Of a stretch of 17,346 nt of DNA, positions 1 through 8,367 are shown one piece after another. The notes under the pieces were generated by a model that did not search any database, was not told the origin of the DNA, and saw nothing but the letters and a program-made list of their open reading frames with translations. This DNA is from Chlamydiota bacterium (GTDB taxonomy: Bacteria; Chlamydiota; Chlamydiia; Chlamydiales; Waddliaceae). The stretch lies in NCBI GenBank assembly GCA_011065005.1, contig JAAKFP010000009.1, positions 1-17,346 of the forward strand, written 5' to 3'. The translations under genes were made by a program, and so were the position numbers. The stretch's first letter is position 1; every line of letters begins with the position of its first letter.

Positions 1-120
1 TCTTTGGTATCTTCTCTTGTGAGTGTATTCTTGAGACCATCTGGGAAAAGATCGGCTTTTTTGGGATCACCCAAAACCCTTACTATTGAATTTCCCTCCT
101 ATGAGGTCAGGAGTTCTGAA
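1..120 (-). repeat. Dispersed repeat, partial copy (left edge)
   Basis: Bases 1-67 match 17280-17346 in the same orientation with only three transitions (at 24, 27 and 52). The copy ends at 103-120 with GAGGTCAGGAGTTCTGAA, the exact reverse complement of 17224-17241, where the right-hand copy ends. The two partial copies therefore look like opposite ends of one element bounded by an 18-bp inverted repeat. Reading the minus strand, this copy holds the first 120 bp and runs off the window. One minus-strand frame is open from 98 to 1, and two of the three differences from the right copy are synonymous in it (the third is Asp/Gly), a weak hint of coding. No start codon is obvious in that frame. 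Confidence 0.8.
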
Positions 121-159
121 GTTGCTTTCGAAGTGAATAAATTCATGACAAATATAAAT

Positions 160-198
160 CACAGGTGTTTTTGCCTATGCATTATCTGCGTGCATCTG
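160..198. repeat. Short imperfect inverted repeat downstream of mfd
   Basis: CACAGGTG (160-167) pairs with CATCTGTG (191-198) around a 23-nt interior, with one G-T wobble. The stretch begins 4 bases past the mfd stop. The CATCTGTGGTTAAA wording resembles degenerate short repeats scattered through many bacterial genomes; that comparison is from memory. It could act as a weak 3' hairpin for mfd, but there is no T-tract on the mfd side. Confidence 0.4.
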
Positions 199-201
199 TG
201 G

Positions 202-3200
202 TTAAATATTTTTCAGAGCGGCGAGGACTTTCTCTTCTAGGTCTTGGGGGGAGTGGATTTTTTTTATGGGAACACGCTGGGTGATGGCTTTTTTGCCTTT
301 CCGTTTTTCTGCTGTGAGGGTGTACTTTTCCAGCTTTAGCAGGGTGTATCCATAGAGGGAGGCATGCACTTTTATGCGGGTGGCGTGGTATAACCACAGT
401 ACAGGATCTGGTGGGGGGCCAAAGCGATCTTTGAGCTCATTTAAGATGTCATCGACTTCATCCCATGAGGCCGCCTCCCCAAGCCTTTGATAGATTTCCA
501 TTCGAAGACTCGTTTCGTTGACGTAATCTTCTGGGAGTCTTGCGTCGATAGGGAAGTCGATTTTGGTTTCGGTGAGAAAGACAGGTCTTTTCCCTTCTAA
601 AGATTTGACAGTTTTTTTCAATAACTTGCAATACAGATGAAAACCTATGGCGGAGACATGGCCCGACTGTTCTATTCCCAAAATATCTCCAGCACCACGG
701 ATTTCAAGATCTCGCATCGCTAGTTTCATTCCGCCGCCATACCCGGACGATTCAGCAAGAGCATTTAATCGCTTTCGAGAGACCTCTGGAAGGGCACGAA
801 GCCTTGGTACCAGAAAGTATGCATAGGCACGCCGATTCCAGCGTCCTACACGTCCTCGAAGCTGATAGAGGTCTGCCAAGCCGAATTGATCAGCGCGGTC
901 AATCAATATGGTATTGGCATTGGGTATGTCGATCCCATTTTCGACGATGGTGGTTGCTACGAGAATATCAATGAGGCCGTTTTTGAAAGCATGGAAAACT
1001 TCATTGATTTCGGAGGAATGCATCTGCCCGTGTCCAACAGCAACTCGGGCTTGAGGGAGTAGCTTCTTAATGCGGTCGGCAACACCGTGAATCGTCTCTA
1101 TGCGGTTGTGGATGACGAAAGTTTGTCCATCGCGGGCTAGCTCACGCAGAATGGCGTTCTTTATGAGTTCATCACTTGGATCTGCGATGATGGTTTTTAT
1201 GGGTAGTCTGTCCTGAGGAGGAGTGTTGATCACAGACATGTCTCTGGCGCCTATGAGAGACATGTACAGGGTGCGTGGTATAGGCGTTGCGGATAGCGTT
1301 AGGCAGTCGACACCGGTTTTAATCTTTTTTAAGTGTTCTTTAGCTCTAACTCCAAAGCGTTGCTCTTCATCGACAATGACGAGTCCTAAATTTTTAAAAT
1401 GTACGTCTTTGCTGATGAGTCTGTGTGTGCCAATAACAATGTCGACAGTGCCGTTGGCGATATCTTCAAGTGTTTTGCGCATTTGCTTGGAGGAGCGAAA
1501 TCGTGAGAGGACAGCAATGTTCACAGGAAAGCTGCGCATCCTATCGAGGAAGTTTTCGTAGTGCTGCATCGCCAAAATAGTCGTAGGTACCAACATGGCG
1601 ACCTGCTTTCCACCATCTAAAATTGCTTTAAATGCTGCACGCATGGCGATTTCCGTTTTACCATATCCCACATCTCCGCACACAAGACGGTCCATCGCTT
1701 TTTGCGAAAGCATATCTCTTCTGATGCTTGCAAGGGCGAGGAGTTGGTCTTCGGTTTCCACAAAGGGGAACTCCTCATCAAAGGCGAGGATATCTGGACT
1801 GTCTTCTGGATAGGCAAACCCTCCTTTCATTTCTCTTTTTGCATAAAGCTGAAGGAGCTCGGAAGCATATCCTAAAATGGCGCGTTCCGTATTTTCTTTC
1901 GTTCGTTTCCATCGGTTGCTGCCAAGGGTATGCATCTTGGGGATATCATCACTGGTGCCGATATATTTGCTGATGAGATGTGCCTGATTCATCGGCACAT
2001 ATAACTTGGCATTGTCAGCGTATTCGACTAGCATGAACTCGCTTTCGATTCCGACATTGTTGGGCCGTTTTTCTATTCCTAGAAAACGGCCAATTCCATT
2101 GTTAAGGTGGACGACCATTTCGCCTGGAGTGAGGTCATAGACCTCCGAAGGTGCTGTATGGTAGGTGCTCCGCAGCTTCTGTCTTCGTATCTTGTACCGT
2201 TGTGTGATTTCAGCCATGGGAAGGATGATACATTTCGTGTCATGCATCACGAAGCCGTTTGAGAGGTATCCCAAATGGTACGATGTTTCTTTGGGGAGGT
2301 TGATTTGACGTTCCAAAATGGTCTTTTGTAAGCTGCTTTCCTCGGAATCCGTGGAGCAGAGGAAGTGTAGAGAAAAGTCCTTTCCCGCAAGTTTAGAAAG
2401 AGAGGCTAAAATTTCATCTCCCGAGATAGGCTCTTCCGGGGGCTTTTCTGGCAAAAGATATTGCGTGATGGGAACAAAAGGGTTCGCCCACCGTTTAGCT
2501 ATGTGCTCTCGGTTAAATATTTGGAAGGAGAGCTTATGCATTGGGGCATTTTCAGAGTAAAAGCCGCCACGTTGCTTTTCTAGAAGTGTGATTTTGCTTA
2601 ATTCTTCAATAGGTTGCTTCGGCAGAAAGATTTTCTGGAGCGGCGAAACATCGTCTAGAAAGGACTCTAGGCTGCCGAAAGATTGTGTTGGCTTGCCGAA
2701 AATATGGATTAAGGACGCATACCGGTCCTCTAGTGCAAGAAGGTCGTCGAAGATGACAAGAGCATTGTTGCCGAGGTAGTCGAGAATTGTGCTGAGTGAA
2801 TCCTCCCCACCTAAAAATTCCATCTCTTGTGCGGGAGTGATCTCTGCATGGTCTAGCGGGGTGATAGATTTTTGCCCTATGGGGTCAAAGGTTCGCAAAG
2901 ACTCAATATCATCACCCCAGAATTCAATGCGGATGGGTTCGGGCGACGAAACAGGAAAGATATCGATAATTCCGCCGCGAACAGCAAATTCCCCTTTGTC
3001 GGCGGCAACAGGGCAGCGTTGGTATCCCATGTTATTGAGACGCTCGATGAGGGTATCATAGGGGAGGGTGGCGCCAACTTTGAGAGTTAAATAGAGAACA
3101 TTGAATTTCTTGGGTGGGATCAGCTTTTGTAGACATGCGTGTAAGCTGCTGATGATGATTTGGGGTTGTGATTTTTCGACGATAGCGCTGAGAACTTGAT

Positions 3201-3495
3201 ATCTCTCTCCAACAATATCGGGACTAGGAGGGATTTTCTCTGTTGGGAGTGTTTCCCATGCTGGAAAATCAACGACGGGACGTTCTGTAAAGAACGGTAG
3301 GTCGTGATAAAGACGTGATTCCTCCTGGCTTGCTCCCGTAAGGATGAGAATGTGCTTCCCCGTCGCTTGTTGTGCTAAGGCAGCAACAAGAGCTTTTGGG
3401 GCGTCCCACAGCTCTTCGATGAGGATAGACTCCTGTTCCTGCAATGCGTGATGCAGCTCTTGAAGTTTTTTACTTTTTTGAAGGTTTTCTATCAC
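202..3495 (-). CDS. mfd: Transcription-repair coupling factor Mfd
   Basis: Mfd is the ATP-dependent translocase that removes RNA polymerase stalled at DNA lesions and recruits UvrA for nucleotide excision repair. The protein has 1097 residues, normal for the family. In order it shows a UvrB-like N-terminal region with GEFAVRGGIIDIFP at about 168-181, a CarD-like RNA polymerase interaction domain beginning near 457 (PGEMVVHLNNGIGRFLG), and Walker A GDVGYGKTE near 607-615. Then come the DEEQ box at 709-712, the SATPIPRTL motif near 735, and helicase motif VI QLRGRVGR ending near 885. The translocation-associated region around 920-945 (RDLEIRGAGDILGIEQSGH) precedes the C-terminal regulatory domain. 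The chosen start is GTG (3493-3495), 6 nt after the alaS stop. No Shine-Dalgarno sequence is visible, so translation is probably coupled to alaS. All expected motifs are intact. Confidence 0.97.
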   Translation of the reverse strand: MIENLQKSKKLQELHHALQEQESILIEELWDAPKALVAALAQQATGKHILILTGASQEESRLYHDLPFFTERPVVDFPAWETLPTEKIPPSPDIVGERYQVLSAIVEKSQPQIIISSLHACLQKLIPPKKFNVLYLTLKVGATLPYDTLIERLNNMGYQRCPVAADKGEFAVRGGIIDIFPVSSPEPIRIEFWGDDIESLRTFDPIGQKSITPLDHAEITPAQEMEFLGGEDSLSTILDYLGNNALVIFDDLLALEDRYASLIHIFGKPTQSFGSLESFLDDVSPLQKIFLPKQPIEELSKITLLEKQRGGFYSENAPMHKLSFQIFNREHIAKRWANPFVPITQYLLPEKPPEEPISGDEILASLSKLAGKDFSLHFLCSTDSEESSLQKTILERQINLPKETSYHLGYLSNGFVMHDTKCIILPMAEITQRYKIRRQKLRSTYHTAPSEVYDLTPGEMVVHLNNGIGRFLGIEKRPNNVGIESEFMLVEYADNAKLYVPMNQAHLISKYIGTSDDIPKMHTLGSNRWKRTKENTERAILGYASELLQLYAKREMKGGFAYPEDSPDILAFDEEFPFVETEDQLLALASIRRDMLSQKAMDRLVCGDVGYGKTEIAMRAAFKAILDGGKQVAMLVPTTILAMQHYENFLDRMRSFPVNIAVLSRFRSSKQMRKTLEDIANGTVDIVIGTHRLISKDVHFKNLGLVIVDEEQRFGVRAKEHLKKIKTGVDCLTLSATPIPRTLYMSLIGARDMSVINTPPQDRLPIKTIIADPSDELIKNAILRELARDGQTFVIHNRIETIHGVADRIKKLLPQARVAVGHGQMHSSEINEVFHAFKNGLIDILVATTIVENGIDIPNANTILIDRADQFGLADLYQLRGRVGRWNRRAYAYFLVPRLRALPEVSRKRLNALAESSGYGGGMKLAMRDLEIRGAGDILGIEQSGHVSAIGFHLYCKLLKKTVKSLEGKRPVFLTETKIDFPIDARLPEDYVNETSLRMEIYQRLGEAASWDEVDDILNELKDRFGPPPDPVLWLYHATRIKVHASLYGYTLLKLEKYTLTAEKRKGKKAITQRVPIKKIHSPQDLEEKVLAALKNI

Positions 3496-3501
3496 GGTTC
3501 T

Positions 3502-6126
3502 TTAAGCACTCAGGAGTTCTTTTGCTTTGGCAAGGGCTTGTCCTATATTTTCTGGGGATTTCCCGCCAGCTTGTGCGCTGTTGGCTTTTCCACCACCCCC
3601 TCCACCGACGATAGGGGCAATGATTTTGATGATTTCGTTCGCTTGAATTCCTTTGCTGATGAGGTCATCGCTGACACGGACAAGAACCTGACAGGTACTG
3701 TCTGAAGAAGTTGCTAGGATGAGGACTCCCGATTTGAGTTTACTCATCACCTCTTCTGCACAGGTGCGCATTTCGTCAGGAGCAACAGCAATTTTAGCAG
3801 CGATGAGAGGGGTGTTGTTGATATTTTCCACTTTGGTGAGAAGATCTTCGACGAGTTCTTTCAAATGGGATTTCTTTGCAGATTTCAACTTTTGAGATAA
3901 CGATTTATTTTCTTCTAGGAGCTTTTCGATGCGTGTCATCAACTGCTGTGGCTTTGTTTTGAGGGAAGCGGCGACATCGTCCAAAAGATCTTCATCCTTT
4001 CTAGCCAAAGCTTCCGCTTCCTCTCCAGTTACCCCTTCAATGCGGCGTATTCCCGCAGCGATGCTACCTTCGGACGCGATTCTGAAAAATCCAATGTTTC
4101 CCGTTGCCGATGTATGCGTGCCGCCACAAAGTTCTTTGGAATAGTCGATATCGATCACGCGGACGATTTGATCATATTTTTCTCCGAAGAATTGCTTGAT
4201 GTTTTCCTTTTTTAAAATCTCTTCATAGGGTAGTTCGTAGGCTTTGACGTGGAGATTCTCACGGATTCTTTTATTGACAAGGTCTTCGACTTTTCGGATT
4301 TCTACAGGAGTCAGTGCTTTGTGGTGGTGGAAGTCGAAGCGAAGTCGACTTGGCTCGACCACAGAACCCGCTTGCTTCACATGTTCTCCAAGAATACGGC
4401 AAAGGGCCCAATGGAGTAGATGGGTTGCAGTGTGGTTGTTCGCGATCTTTTGCCTTCTTTGAGCATCAATGGCGGCGGTAAGGATGTCTCCAAATTTGAT
4501 TGACCCTTTACTCATTTTTCCGATATGTGCGATCACTCCCTTAAAGGGGGGTTGGCAGTCGGTGACAGAAAACTCTTTCCCCTCGCCGTTAAGCATTCCT
4601 ATATCGCCAATCTGTCCCCCCTTTTCAGCATAGAACGGAGTGCGGTCAAGAACCACCAGCCCTTCTTGGCCTTGTGTGATTTCTTCAACGAATTGTTCGT
4701 TAACAACGAGGGCCGTTACTTTCCCTTCAGCGGAAAGTTCTGTGTACCCTAAAAATTCACAATCTCCATGTTCCTTGGTATAATTGGCGAATAAATTTTC
4801 GGTGGCGATCTGCTTGGCGGTTTTGTGAACCTTGCGTGAGCGCTCTTTTGCTTCCTCTTCCAACTCAGTGTATCGTTTTTTATCGACAGATAAGTCGGCA
4901 TCGCGAGCTAGAAGAAGGATCTCTTCTAAGGGAAAGCCATAGGTGTCCTTTAGTTTAAAAGCTTCATCGCCAGAGATTTTTCGTTTCTCCTTCTGCGCAT
5001 GTTCGATGACTTGATTTAAAATATTCCCCCCACGGCGAAGTGTTCGATGGAATGCTTCCTCTTCGGTTGTGAGGATTTCCTCAATGAGTGTTCGGCTTTT
5101 TGTCAGTTCGGGGTAGTCTTCACCCATGGTGTCTATAAGGTGAGGAAGTACTTTCGCTAAAAAGGGTTGATCCATTCCTAAGGTGCGTCCATACCTGACG
5201 GCACGTCTTAATACTTTCCGTAAGACATACCCACGATCGACATTGCTCGGCTGTACACCGTCAGCAATTGCAAATGCTAGACAGCGCAAGTGGTCTGCAA
5301 TGACGCGAAAGGCTGGGGCACGTTCTTCGTCTTTTATTTTGTAGGGAACCCCCGAAACCTCTTCGACTTTAGAGATCAGTCCACGAAGAACATCGGTATC
5401 GTAGATACTGTCGACATCCATTATCAGATTAACAATTCTCTCCAAACCGGCACCCGTATCGATAGAGGGCTTGGGGAGAGGGTTCAGTATTCCATTATCA
5501 TCACGGTTGTATTGCATGAAAACGAGGTTCCAAAATTCACAATATCGCTCTTCGGCTAGATCCTCAAAGGGCGTTGGAGCGTCCCCGTACTTAGGACCTC
5601 GGTCATAAAGAAGCTCCGAGCAGGGGCCGCAGGGTCCTGTATCGCCCATGGCCCAAAAGTTGTGCTTCTCATCAAAGCGGCAGATCCTTTCGCTTGGAAC
5701 ATATTTCGTCCAAATTTCAAAAGCTTCGTCATCATCGCGGAATACTGTTGGCCAGATCCGGTTGGGGTCTAACCCGAAAATTGCTGTTGACACCTCCCAG
5801 GAGAACTGGATCGCCTCCTCTTTAAAATAGTCGCCGAAAGAAAAGTTTCCGAGCATTTCAAAAAAGGTAAGGTGCCTGCGGGTGTGGCCAACATTTTCTA
5901 GGTCGTTGTGTTTTCCGCCTACGCGTATGCACTTTTGACTGCTGGTGGCACGGGTGTAGTCGCGAACGCTATTCCCTAAAAACACATCTTTGAATTGATT
6001 CATGCCCGCATTAATAAAGAGTAAGGTTGGGTCATCGTGAGGTAACACGGACGAAGAGGGAACAACAGTGTGTTTTTGGTCTCTAAAATATTTTAAGAAT
6101 TTGCGACGAATCTCTTGTGTTAACAT
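3502..6126 (-). CDS. alaS: Alanine--tRNA ligase
   Basis: This cytoplasmic class II synthetase charges tRNA(Ala) and clears mischarged Ser/Gly-tRNA(Ala). At 874 residues it is almost the length of the E. coli enzyme. The N-terminal catalytic core includes [21 protein letters not shown] at about 72-92. The editing domain has the metal-binding pair HTATH (His565, His569) and CGGTH (Cys667, His671). A coiled segment near 720-760 leads into a C-terminal DHHA1-type domain with a six-glycine stretch at 841-846. The ATG at 6124-6126 gives the expected N terminus; upstream there is only weak GG-containing sequence and a TACAAT box 10 nt away. mfd follows after 6 nt, so the two probably share a transcript. 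A perfect 39-bp inverted repeat lies just upstream. Confidence 0.98.
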   Translation of the reverse strand: MLTQEIRRKFLKYFRDQKHTVVPSSSVLPHDDPTLLFINAGMNQFKDVFLGNSVRDYTRATSSQKCIRVGGKHNDLENVGHTRRHLTFFEMLGNFSFGDYFKEEAIQFSWEVSTAIFGLDPNRIWPTVFRDDDEAFEIWTKYVPSERICRFDEKHNFWAMGDTGPCGPCSELLYDRGPKYGDAPTPFEDLAEERYCEFWNLVFMQYNRDDNGILNPLPKPSIDTGAGLERIVNLIMDVDSIYDTDVLRGLISKVEEVSGVPYKIKDEERAPAFRVIADHLRCLAFAIADGVQPSNVDRGYVLRKVLRRAVRYGRTLGMDQPFLAKVLPHLIDTMGEDYPELTKSRTLIEEILTTEEEAFHRTLRRGGNILNQVIEHAQKEKRKISGDEAFKLKDTYGFPLEEILLLARDADLSVDKKRYTELEEEAKERSRKVHKTAKQIATENLFANYTKEHGDCEFLGYTELSAEGKVTALVVNEQFVEEITQGQEGLVVLDRTPFYAEKGGQIGDIGMLNGEGKEFSVTDCQPPFKGVIAHIGKMSKGSIKFGDILTAAIDAQRRQKIANNHTATHLLHWALCRILGEHVKQAGSVVEPSRLRFDFHHHKALTPVEIRKVEDLVNKRIRENLHVKAYELPYEEILKKENIKQFFGEKYDQIVRVIDIDYSKELCGGTHTSATGNIGFFRIASEGSIAAGIRRIEGVTGEEAEALARKDEDLLDDVAASLKTKPQQLMTRIEKLLEENKSLSQKLKSAKKSHLKELVEDLLTKVENINNTPLIAAKIAVAPDEMRTCAEEVMSKLKSGVLILATSSDSTCQVLVRVSDDLISKGIQANEIIKIIAPIVGGGGGGKANSAQAGGKSPENIGQALAKAKELLSA

Positions 6127-6161
6127 AATCCAATAAATTGTATTTTCTTCGGGAATGAATT

Positions 6162-6243
6162 ATCCTAGAAAACGCAGTTGAAAATGATCTATAAGTGCAA
6201 GATTTTGCACTTATAGATCATTTTCAACTGCGTTTTCTAGGAT
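6162..6243. repeat. Perfect 39-bp inverted repeat with 4-nt loop
   Basis: Arms 6162-6200 and 6205-6243 are exact reverse complements separated by GATT. The palindrome starts 7 nt beyond the stop codon of the upstream minus-strand gene and ends 35 nt before the alaS start codon. The stem is AT-rich (13 G/C in 39) and no U-tract follows it on the minus strand, so it is not a textbook intrinsic terminator. It could be a small palindromic mobile element, a terminator or attenuator in the alaS leader, or a protein-binding operator. The sequence alone does not decide. Confidence 0.9.
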
Positions 6244-6250
6244 TATATCA

Positions 6251-7438
6251 TTAAAATACGTAGTAGTCTAGGGATTCTGCGGATTCCACAGGGCAAGGTT
6301 GTAGTTTTTGAGATTGATCAAAGGCAAGGGGCGTAACTCTGTCTCTAAGATTTTTAGTAACGGGAGTATCCATGTCCCTTGAGGTTAATAGAAGCACGAC
6401 AGGTTCAACAGGTTCACTTTTTTGTTCTTTAGATTCTTCTAGAAGCAGTACTTTACCTGGTTCGTCGGAAGAGCTTGGTATGGAGGGTTTTGTGGTCCAT
6501 TCGGGAGGGGGGAATCTGTCTGTTATCTTTATGTGGTCTGGGATTTCCCAAGGAGGAGTAGCTGAAGGGATGAGTGCTTTGGGTGCTAGTTTTTCTAACC
6601 CAAGGTCGATGGAAATTTCATATCCCAATTTTTTAGCCCAGGCTACTAAGAAAGCACCTGTGGTTTTATTCACGTTATCTGCTGTTTCGAGAACTTGTGC
6701 GGTTTTGTCGAGAGTAGTCGTGGCTGTTTCAATCAGCCGATCTGGATCGATTGGTAAGCCGATTCCTTTTAGTATTTTATCGATTAAATCTTTATTTGAC
6801 TTGAGGCCATCAATAAGTTGCTGTTTATTTTCGACAAAATTCCGGACACATTTCTCACCGTTGACAAAGAACTCGTTGATTGCTTCATTCGCAGTCGAGT
6901 CATTTAAAGAAAAAGTGTCGATGACATCCATGATGCGCATGCTTATCAAGAAAGCTTGCTTGATCAGATGGAATATGCTGTAAGCAACCCATTGAATTTT
7001 GAGGAGAAGAGACTTTCCATGATGTTTAAACCAATGGATCGTTGAAGCGGAAAAAAGGGAGACTTTAGCTTTTACCTCCCATGAACATTTTATAGGTGTG
7101 CAGTAATTCCCTTTGCAGGCGTCGACAAGTTTCCTCCAGCTTCTTACTACTTTCGCTTGTTGCTCAACGCAGTCAAGAATACGTGTTGCAATCAGCACAC
7201 ATGTGGCAGAAATGCGTAACGCTAATGAGTCGCCACGAAAGAAATTCATACCATGGCCGGCAGCGAGTTTCAATAAGTTGTCAGGATTGGTATATACTGT
7301 TCCTCGGCGATACCAACTCCAGAGGTGGTGTACTTTATTTACCACTCTGAGACCTGGAATCATAGAAGTGGGGAGAAAAACTCTATTGGGGGAAATTCCT
7401 TGAGTTGTTTGTTGGACGAGCCTTGCTGGTGTAGCCAT
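6251..7438 (-). CDS. Conserved-looking protein of unknown function, two hydrophobic stretches
   Basis: I do not recognise this 395-residue protein by domain. It has a hydrophobic segment at about 71-91 (LRISATCVLIATRILDCV), a longer one at about 143-178 ending in LISMRIMDVID, a predicted helical middle, and a proline-rich stretch at about 288-323 before a polar acidic tail. Two hydrophobic stretches could mean membrane association; chlamydial inclusion-membrane proteins have a bilobed hydrophobic domain, but the 50-residue gap here and the arginines within the segments argue against that label. The ATG at 7438 is preferred because GGAGGG lies 4 nt upstream and a promoter-like pair lies just beyond. 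The frame stays open to a TTG at 7549 with no ribosome site. It ends 7 nt from the long palindrome upstream of alaS. Confidence 0.75.
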   Translation of the reverse strand: MATPARLVQQTTQGISPNRVFLPTSMIPGLRVVNKVHHLWSWYRRGTVYTNPDNLLKLAAGHGMNFFRGDSLALRISATCVLIATRILDCVEQQAKVVRSWRKLVDACKGNYCTPIKCSWEVKAKVSLFSASTIHWFKHHGKSLLLKIQWVAYSIFHLIKQAFLISMRIMDVIDTFSLNDSTANEAINEFFVNGEKCVRNFVENKQQLIDGLKSNKDLIDKILKGIGLPIDPDRLIETATTTLDKTAQVLETADNVNKTTGAFLVAWAKKLGYEISIDLGLEKLAPKALIPSATPPWEIPDHIKITDRFPPPEWTTKPSIPSSSDEPGKVLLLEESKEQKSEPVEPVVLLLTSRDMDTPVTKNLRDRVTPLAFDQSQKLQPCPVESAESLDYYVF

Positions 7439-7442
7439 TTTG

Positions 7443-7448
7443 CCCTCC
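7443..7448 (-). promoter_or_regulatory. Shine-Dalgarno site that sets the start at 7438
   Basis: On the minus strand GGAGGG is followed by CAAA and then ATG. It is among the strongest ribosome-binding sequences in the window. It supports an internal ATG over the in-frame TTG at 7549, shortening the protein from 432 to 395 residues. Confidence 0.7.
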
Positions 7449-7473
7449 GGGTTAGATGTTGTCTTATATCCGA

Positions 7474-7503
7474 ATAGTACCACCACGTCATGGAGAAAAG
7501 CAA
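7474..7503 (-). promoter_or_regulatory. Candidate sigma70-type promoter for the gene at 6251-7438
   Basis: On the minus strand TTGCTT (7498-7503) and TACTAT (7474-7479) are 18 nt apart. Each matches four of six consensus positions. Transcription would begin near 7467, giving a leader of about 28 nt that contains the GGAGGG site. Its position downstream of the TTG at 7549 also favours the start at 7438. Confidence 0.35.
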
Positions 7504-7599
7504 GAATAAAAGGTTTTTTTTGAAAAGGGATATCAGGGGACAGTTTCAAAAAGGTAAGAGATTGCCCGTGCAGACCCTAACCATTTGAGGTAGAAGTTA

Positions 7600-8256
7600 T
7601 TATGGATTACACTCTAAGTAAAGAATACCGATTAAACAGCTTTGAAAGAGGTCGTAGTAACTATCCAGTTCTCTTTTGATTTCAGGTATCATTTTTACAA
7701 CTTTCAGTTGCGGTTTCTCTTCGATACTTGTTTTAAAGGTTTTATAGAACGTTGTAAATGTTTTAAACGCAAAGATTTGCGAGCTTTTCAGGGTTGCTGA
7801 CCTCTTGTCGTCTACCGTCCAAACGCTATCATTTACAGATATTTGGTTCAGCTCGAGGAGGGAAGATGCCACAGTTTTTGCACTGTTTATTAAATCGCTT
7901 AGAAGTTCTGTGTCGATGTATTGCATGCCTTCGCGTTTCATTTTCCACCAGGTAATATTTGCTTCAACTGTAGCAAAGTAATCAGCGGTATTGATATGTG
8001 TAACCTCTCCGGGTTTACCATGTGCAAGAAGTTTTTTTTCCCCAGAAATTTTTTTCTCGAGTTTTTCGATTCTATTCGAAATCCGACTCTCAAAACCGGA
8101 AAGGTGTTCCCGTTGCATCACATGTTGTAGGTATATCTTTCGTATTGCTTCGTTTCCAGCTTGTTTACATTCTGTATTGTCAAAGCAATTTTCTGAACAG
8201 AGATAAATTGGATTATCATAAAATGGATCATTGATTCTTCTATTTTGTGGAAACAT
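7600..8256 (-). CDS. Hypothetical soluble protein
   Basis: I recognise no family in this 218-residue protein. It has no signal peptide and no clear membrane span. The N-terminal 35 residues hold three cysteines (CSENCFDNTEC). Residues about 38-75 are charged and helical, compatible with a short coiled coil (RISNRIEKLEKKISGEKK). The remainder is mixed alpha-helical, with lysines and aromatics around 160-185. AAGAGG lies about 10 nt upstream of the ATG and supports the start. The gene sits between the sir2 gene (111 nt upstream) and the gene at 6251-7438 (161 nt downstream), all on the minus strand. Coding is supported by the long open frame and ribosome site, not by homology. Confidence 0.65.
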   Translation of the reverse strand: MFPQNRRINDPFYDNPIYLCSENCFDNTECKQAGNEAIRKIYLQHVMQREHLSGFESRISNRIEKLEKKISGEKKLLAHGKPGEVTHINTADYFATVEANITWWKMKREGMQYIDTELLSDLINSAKTVASSLLELNQISVNDSVWTVDDKRSATLKSSQIFAFKTFTTFYKTFKTSIEEKPQLKVVKMIPEIKRELDSYYDLFQSCLIGILYLECNP

Positions 8257-8367
8257 TTGAGTTGCCTCTTACGTTTTACAATCATTAATACCTAATGCAT
8301 TTCTATGCGATTGATTTCAAGTAAATATTTTTTCTTATTTCTAGATGAAGTACGAGCACAACTTGTG

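Noticed and set aside
4..240. 78-codon plus-strand open frame at the left edge
   Set aside because: It runs through the dispersed repeat, the mfd 3' region and the mfd end. The minus-strand frame of the repeat is more coherent.
6372..6983. 203-codon open frame on the plus strand
   Set aside because: It is antisense to the gene at 6251-7438, which has a better ribosome site and promoter. The plus-strand product is Ser/Val-rich with no features, as expected of a shadow frame.
8357..8367. CACAACTTGTG palindrome next to the sir2 stop codon
   Set aside because: An 11-bp symmetry of this size is expected by chance in a window this long, and no T-tract or promoter accompanies it.
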